Source of the DNA: Lachnospiraceae bacterium
GTDB lineage: Bacteria > Bacillota > Clostridia > Lachnospirales > Lachnospiraceae
DNA: 47,082 nt
Reading direction: 5' to 3'
NCBI GenBank assembly: GCA_011959805.1
Contig: BLMC01000017.1
Location: 1-47,082, forward strand
Below are positions 42,961 to 47,082 of this stretch, in pieces. The notes below the pieces were generated by a model that was not told the origin of the DNA, searched no databases, and saw nothing but the letters and a program-made list of their open reading frames with translations. The position numbers and the translations under genes were made by a program. Numbering within the stretch: the first letter of the stretch is position 1; each line of letters opens with the position of its first letter.

Positions 42961-45012
42961 CTATACTGATGTATTCTGAATCAATCTCCATTTTTGTGTA
43001 TTGCTGCCATCAAATTTCTTAATGCAGATTTTTCCTTCACTGTCATAACTTAAGGCACTCTGTGTTCCAATAAGAATATAATAAATATCTTTTTGAGTAC
43101 AGTCTCGTTTTAATACCCACTTCTGCGCATCTGTATTATTCTTCTGGTGTGCTTGAATTGGTCCGTTTTCAATCTCTTTATTATTTCTCAAATCCAGATA
43201 TAGTTCTGAATTATAAAATCGTAAATAAACCCTATCATCTATTGTTTTTATTTCAAGTTGATTTTGTTGATTTGACATTAATGCAATCTCCGAGTTCTTT
43301 TTATTTTCCAAATCCAAACATACAATTGACAACTTGTCATTTTCGTAAGGACAAATACGATATATTCCGTCTGTTATCTTATCGGTAGTATTAAATTGAA
43401 CATATTGTGTATACTCGTCCATATTATCTGCTATCTTTATCATTTGATTGATGGCAACAGAACTGCTAAATCGTACAAATCCCGCAATTCCAAATACTAA
43501 CATAATAAAGACAGATGCTCGATTTATATACTGCCTGTTACCGACTTTCTGTATCGTTTGTTCTACAATATGACAAATATTAGAATATCCTTTTATAGCT
43601 ATTGGAATCAGCAATATAAAATAGGGCAATGTATACTGGCACTTCGCCTCCCAAAATACATGAAATAAAAAACCGCCAACAAATATTGTTTGTAGCATAA
43701 TCCAACCATTTTTTATTCTGGAAGTATCAAAAACACAAAACAACAAACTTCCCATTAAAACCATAAATTGAAGCAAATTTAATATCTTACTAAAAAAATT
43801 CTGACCTCTGACACTATACATTCTTTTAATCCATTCCGGTTGCTCAATATTAGACTGCTGCTTATTAACTACCCAAAAGCACTGAAATGTTGGATTATTC
43901 CATTGTGATGCAAGCTTATGTCCCATAAATTGAACGGCATATTCCCAATCACTAGCAAAATAATTTAATCTCTCATTAATATATCTTTTTGCTGCCTCTG
44001 CCTGTTTATTGGTATCACTGCCATTGTCAAAATAACTTCTACTATTATACTTATTCCACCAACCATCGGCCTTATCTCCTTCCTGTAGTCCCATTGCAAT
44101 ATATGCCCATGGAGAAATTCCGCTTTTCATAGATTGTCCAATTTTATTTGCAATAAAAGAGTTTACAGCAACTCCTTGAATCCACTGAAACAGCAAAATT
44201 GTTATGAGCAAAAGCAATACTTTTCTCCAATAATTTCCTACTATTTTAAACAATGCATAGAGAATCATTGCAATCATAAATATTAGAGAATTACTTTTCA
44301 ACATTACACTAAGCGCTATCGAACAAGCAGCAAATAGCAAATCACGCCATTTCCAATTCTCAAAGAAAAGCAGTTCATGTTTTACTGCCTTCAATGCAAA
44401 TGCAAATGAAATCAAAGTACCATAAACAAATGTTGTGTACAAAGTCAATGGCAAAAAGAAAATTCCAAAAAGTAATATTGCAAGTTGACAAATTTTATTC
44501 ATACCTGCAAAATTTGCTATCTCTGCCAACTCTTTATAGATTAAGATTAATGCCACTACATTTAGTAACTGAAATACAATATAATTATTCTCCCCAAAAA
44601 ACATAGTCAAGAAATAGATGAACACAACAATTCCACTTTGATTCTGGCACATCTGTATATAACCACCAGACTCAAACATTGTAAAGTCACCTTGTTTTAA
44701 TCCCTGCGCAGCCGTTATAATTCCCAATTGATCTGCTCTTGGAATTGTATGACAGCAAAGTACAATCAACGTGCCAATTACTCCAATAGAGAATAAAAGA
44801 ATTATTTTTCGATTCTTTACAGATAAATATGAAAATGATTTTTTTCTTATCTTTTTTCTAGTAATAAATACAACCGATACGAGTATCACACACGCCGCCA
44901 TATTCCAAAGTATATTATCTTTCACAAAATATGTATGCTCTGTGCTGATATTGATATATGATGTACTAAATCCGGCAACTAATATCAACCATATTATAAT
45001 AATTGAAAACAA
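42961..45012 (-). CDS. GT-C-type membrane glycosyltransferase with C-terminal ricin-like repeats
   Basis: The 683-residue product has about 12 membrane helices in residues 1-520 and an acidic motif (PRADQ) after an early helix, as in lipid-linked-sugar glycosyltransferases of the PMT/GT-C type. The last 130 or so residues are extracytoplasmic and contain two QxW repeats, DAQKWVL and NTQKWRL, typical of ricin-type beta-trefoil lectins. It probably transfers a sugar to a surface polymer outside the membrane; donor and acceptor are unknown. The sequence is more AT-rich than the left part of the window. A second GT-C gene lies 202 nt upstream on the same strand. Confidence 0.75.
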   Translation of the reverse strand: MFSIIIIWLILVAGFSTSYINISTEHTYFVKDNILWNMAACVILVSVVFITRKKIRKKSFSYLSVKNRKIILLFSIGVIGTLIVLCCHTIPRADQLGIITAAQGLKQGDFTMFESGGYIQMCQNQSGIVVFIYFLTMFFGENNYIVFQLLNVVALILIYKELAEIANFAGMNKICQLAILLFGIFFLPLTLYTTFVYGTLISFAFALKAVKHELLFFENWKWRDLLFAACSIALSVMLKSNSLIFMIAMILYALFKIVGNYWRKVLLLLITILLFQWIQGVAVNSFIANKIGQSMKSGISPWAYIAMGLQEGDKADGWWNKYNSRSYFDNGSDTNKQAEAAKRYINERLNYFASDWEYAVQFMGHKLASQWNNPTFQCFWVVNKQQSNIEQPEWIKRMYSVRGQNFFSKILNLLQFMVLMGSLLFCVFDTSRIKNGWIMLQTIFVGGFLFHVFWEAKCQYTLPYFILLIPIAIKGYSNICHIVEQTIQKVGNRQYINRASVFIMLVFGIAGFVRFSSSVAINQMIKIADNMDEYTQYVQFNTTDKITDGIYRICPYENDKLSIVCLDLENKKNSEIALMSNQQNQLEIKTIDDRVYLRFYNSELYLDLRNNKEIENGPIQAHQKNNTDAQKWVLKRDCTQKDIYYILIGTQSALSYDSEGKICIKKFDGSNTQKWRLIQNTSV

Positions 45013-45214
45013 GAAAAATATTACATATTGGACAAATTTTTCTATCGATTTGAAAATTAAATTTGTTTTATGCCCCCGGTATTATTTAATATATTTATAT
45101 TTAATCTATAGACTATTTTCTGCCCTAATTTTATAATCTTCATAATTAATTTGTATACCTCCTAGAGACATAATGTCTTATCGCCCCTCTTTTAGCAAAT
45201 CATAATCCAAAAGT
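45013..45214. other. 202-nt AT-rich spacer
   Basis: Between the two glycosyltransferase genes. It contains only a short palindrome AGACATAATGTCT (near 45165-45177) and no clear promoter or terminator. Confidence 0.4.
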
Positions 45215-46897
45215 CTATCTTTCTATAAAATAAACCGCAGATGAATTTGTACTATATATCCATTTTGACCTAATTGCACCCACATTATCTTTTACTGCTG
45301 CTAATTGGTTATCTACACTATCATACGATTTATCTACATGTAAAATAAAAGAGGAAGCATGCACTTCATCTAACACTTTGTAAATTTCATCAATTCCTTT
45401 TTCATCAATTGGATATACATTCTGTCCATTTTGAAAATAAAATGCATCATTACATGATGTAAAACGAGCATTATTATATGTGAGTAATATAATTGGCAAT
45501 TCAACATAAGAATTTGCGACCTTAAGTCGTTCGTTCCCTCCTCTATATAAATACCCTACTCCTGTCGTAAAATAACCATAGATAATAGTTAGTAACATTA
45601 CAATCATACACAATATTTTTAAATCAGACCGTTTAGAAATCCATTCACATAATGTATTTCCCAATACAACAATAACCAGGATTGCAACTGGTTGTATATT
45701 AAAAATATACCTATCCGATTGATATGGTGCAATCTTTGCGATAATAATAATATCTAATATCGTTGTTATAGATAAGAAACCTATAAATATAATATTCTTT
45801 GTTATCTTTATAGAAATCTTTTCTATCTTTCTTCTTGAAAAAATAAGCTGAATTTCTCCCATTTCACTTGGTTTGCATTTTACCTGATATAAGTGAATAA
45901 AAACCCCAATTAAAAGTAATATTATAATTCCTAATAAAAGAAGTTTTAATTTCCCCGAAAAAATTTCCTTACTAAGTAAATTTATAAAATTTCTTAAACG
46001 ACCAAAGTCAAACTCTGATTTTATACTTTCGAATGCTTCATTTCCACGATATTCTTTAAAAATCTGATTGTACATTGATGGAAAAATAACATAACTACTT
46101 AATAATCCCAAAAACATTGTTATTGTATATTCAATTACACTTCGTCTTTTATATAGCCACAAAAAAATCCATGTACATGCGCTCAAGAAAAACGCAAAAA
46201 TCAAAAAATAATATTGTGTTAATGTTCCAAATACTGTTGTCCCACAAATGCCAATTAGAATTTTTTTCCCTATTGTATTCTTGTTGATTATATTCTCAAT
46301 TAAAATAGAATGCAGATATATAAAGAGAAGAGTCGCACAAGTAAGCTGCATGTACATGCGCCCAAACACTGCTATCGTAACTGTTCCAACACTAAATCCC
46401 CATAAAAGGCAAGGAATAATTTGACCAATTTTTGTTGAAATCAATTTCTTGCAAATTTGGTACAAAATAAAATCGGATAACACAAAAAATATAATATTAA
46501 GTAAAATAAAAGACCACTTTGAAAATTTCCGAAAAAAAGAACACATAATCATCAACAACATATAATACAATGGAGGATGAACATCCTTTTTAATACTATT
46601 ATATACACCAGCAAAATCAAATGCTTCCTCATCTGAAATTGTAAAATAATCTTGATAGTATTCCGACGAATGCCAATTATTCAAATAGCTTGCTTCTGGG
46701 CGATTTGCATTGATAGAAGGATACTTTGTCTGACAAATGAATTGATAAGAATAAAGTTCATCTCCAAAATATCCCTCCTTACAACTACCCCAATATATAA
46801 TATTTACTATTTGAAAAAACAATATTAATAGAACCCCCCCCCCCCGAAGAATATTTGTTCTATTTTTGTTTATAAAACTATTTATATTAATTATCAT
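45215..46897 (-). CDS. GT-C-type membrane glycosyltransferase, probably phase-variable
   Basis: A 560-residue protein with about 11 membrane helices. GYFGDELYSY after the first helix and KKDVHPPLYYMLL near residue 105 are the acidic and PPLYY motifs of polyprenyl-phosphate-sugar transferases (ArnT/PMT-like). It likely glycosylates surface polymers or lipids. Codons 18-22 (Arg-Gly-Gly-Gly-Val) are built on a run of 12 G on the coding strand; at 12 the frame is open, at 11 or 13 it is not. GAGGAG precedes the ATG by about 10 nt. No close relative of known specificity is recognisable. Confidence 0.75.
   Translation of the reverse strand: MIININSFINKNRTNILRGGGVLLILFFQIVNIIYWGSCKEGYFGDELYSYQFICQTKYPSINANRPEASYLNNWHSSEYYQDYFTISDEEAFDFAGVYNSIKKDVHPPLYYMLLMIMCSFFRKFSKWSFILLNIIFFVLSDFILYQICKKLISTKIGQIIPCLLWGFSVGTVTIAVFGRMYMQLTCATLLFIYLHSILIENIINKNTIGKKILIGICGTTVFGTLTQYYFLIFAFFLSACTWIFLWLYKRRSVIEYTITMFLGLLSSYVIFPSMYNQIFKEYRGNEAFESIKSEFDFGRLRNFINLLSKEIFSGKLKLLLLGIIILLLIGVFIHLYQVKCKPSEMGEIQLIFSRRKIEKISIKITKNIIFIGFLSITTILDIIIIAKIAPYQSDRYIFNIQPVAILVIVVLGNTLCEWISKRSDLKILCMIVMLLTIIYGYFTTGVGYLYRGGNERLKVANSYVELPIILLTYNNARFTSCNDAFYFQNGQNVYPIDEKGIDEIYKVLDEVHASSFILHVDKSYDSVDNQLAAVKDNVGAIRSKWIYSTNSSAVYFIER
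46834..46845 (+). repeat. Homopolymer of 12 C (12 G on the coding strand)
   Basis: A run of 12 C in a roughly 25 percent GC context, inside the 5' coding part of the glycosyltransferase. Such tracts slip during replication and switch genes on and off. Confidence 0.9.
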
Positions 46898-46918
46898 GTC
46901 ATTATTGTCTCCTCTTTT

Positions 46919-47008
46919 TTATACCCAAACCTTTTTTAGCGTTTCTATTAAAATAGAACCTCCTAATGAAATTCCCATAAGCACAAAATACGAAAGTAAA
47001 AAGTAAGT
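46919..47008 (-). pseudogene. C-terminal remnant of a membrane protein
   Basis: A minus-strand reading YFLLSYFVLMGISLGGSI and LIETLKKVWV, then stop, has the look of a last membrane helix and basic tail. An in-frame TAG precedes it, and a neighbouring frame holds KKLPLYNLDLLFTF just upstream, suggesting a frameshift near 47000. It could be the end of another surface-polysaccharide gene. Confidence 0.35.
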
Positions 47009-47082
47009 CTAAATTATAAAGTGGCAATTTCTTCTTTTATTGAAGTATGTTCTTATTTGTATTTTCTGTATTAAGTCTATAT

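Overview
The window looks like chromosomal DNA of a low-GC Gram-positive anaerobe of the Clostridia, most like Lachnospiraceae. The evidence is the classic Firmicutes cluster ylxM-ffh-rpsP-khpA-rimM-trmD-rplS, a T-box leader, strong GGAGG ribosome binding sites, a WalJ/ACT/UPF0210 gene set, DUF2974 and DUF3810 proteins, and AT-rich spacers. Species cannot be fixed from sequence alone. No prophage, CRISPR array or rRNA operon was seen.

Layout. 0.1-7.4 kb (minus strand): a HIT protein, a small unknown protein, the last Entner-Doudoroff steps (KDPG aldolase fused to a VOC-like domain, and a KDG-kinase-like PfkB protein with two catabolite-type operators upstream), a DUF3810 metallopeptidase-like membrane protein with a DUF2974 hydrolase, and HflX behind what looks like an attenuator leader. 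7.9-9.7 kb (plus): tRNA-Pro(AGG) and a CPA2 cation/proton antiporter. 9.8-17.5 kb (minus): a HisI-like protein, the ribosome/SRP cluster, and trpBA under a tRNA-Trp T-box. 17.5-31.3 kb: a MITE-like insertion, a TetR regulator with a membrane protein, a 7TM hybrid histidine kinase with its response regulator, two MATE transporters, a chemoreceptor, AsnRS and a hemerythrin-response regulator fusion. 31.9-41.7 kb: tmcAL, then a convergent seven-gene minus-strand unit zf-HC2/polA/coaE/FtsA-like/walJ/ACT/UPF0210. 41.9-47.1 kb: a small protein, decayed gene fragments and two large GT-C-type membrane glycosyltransferases, one with a 12-G tract in its 5' coding region. This right end is markedly AT-rich and looks like an accessory surface-polysaccharide region.

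Most interesting points. (1) A dispersed palindromic repeat has seven copies in the first 23 kb. It lies at gene ends, often abuts the U-tract of a terminator, shows compensatory stem changes, and in one case encodes the C-terminus of a MATE protein. (2) A 138-bp MITE-like element has perfect 15-bp terminal inverted repeats and an 8-bp target duplication. (3) TrpA has lost its catalytic Glu and other active-site residues while TrpB is intact. (4) PolA has an intact polymerase domain but a 5'-nuclease domain stripped of its metal ligands. (5) hflX has a leader with a strong promoter, a 25-codon ORF and mutually exclusive hairpins, one of them a terminator. (6) A glycosyltransferase appears phase-variable. 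(7) Unusual domain fusions occur: aldolase-VOC, hemerythrin-CheX-like-REC, FtsA-like with beta-grasp-like repeats, and GT-C with ricin-like repeats.
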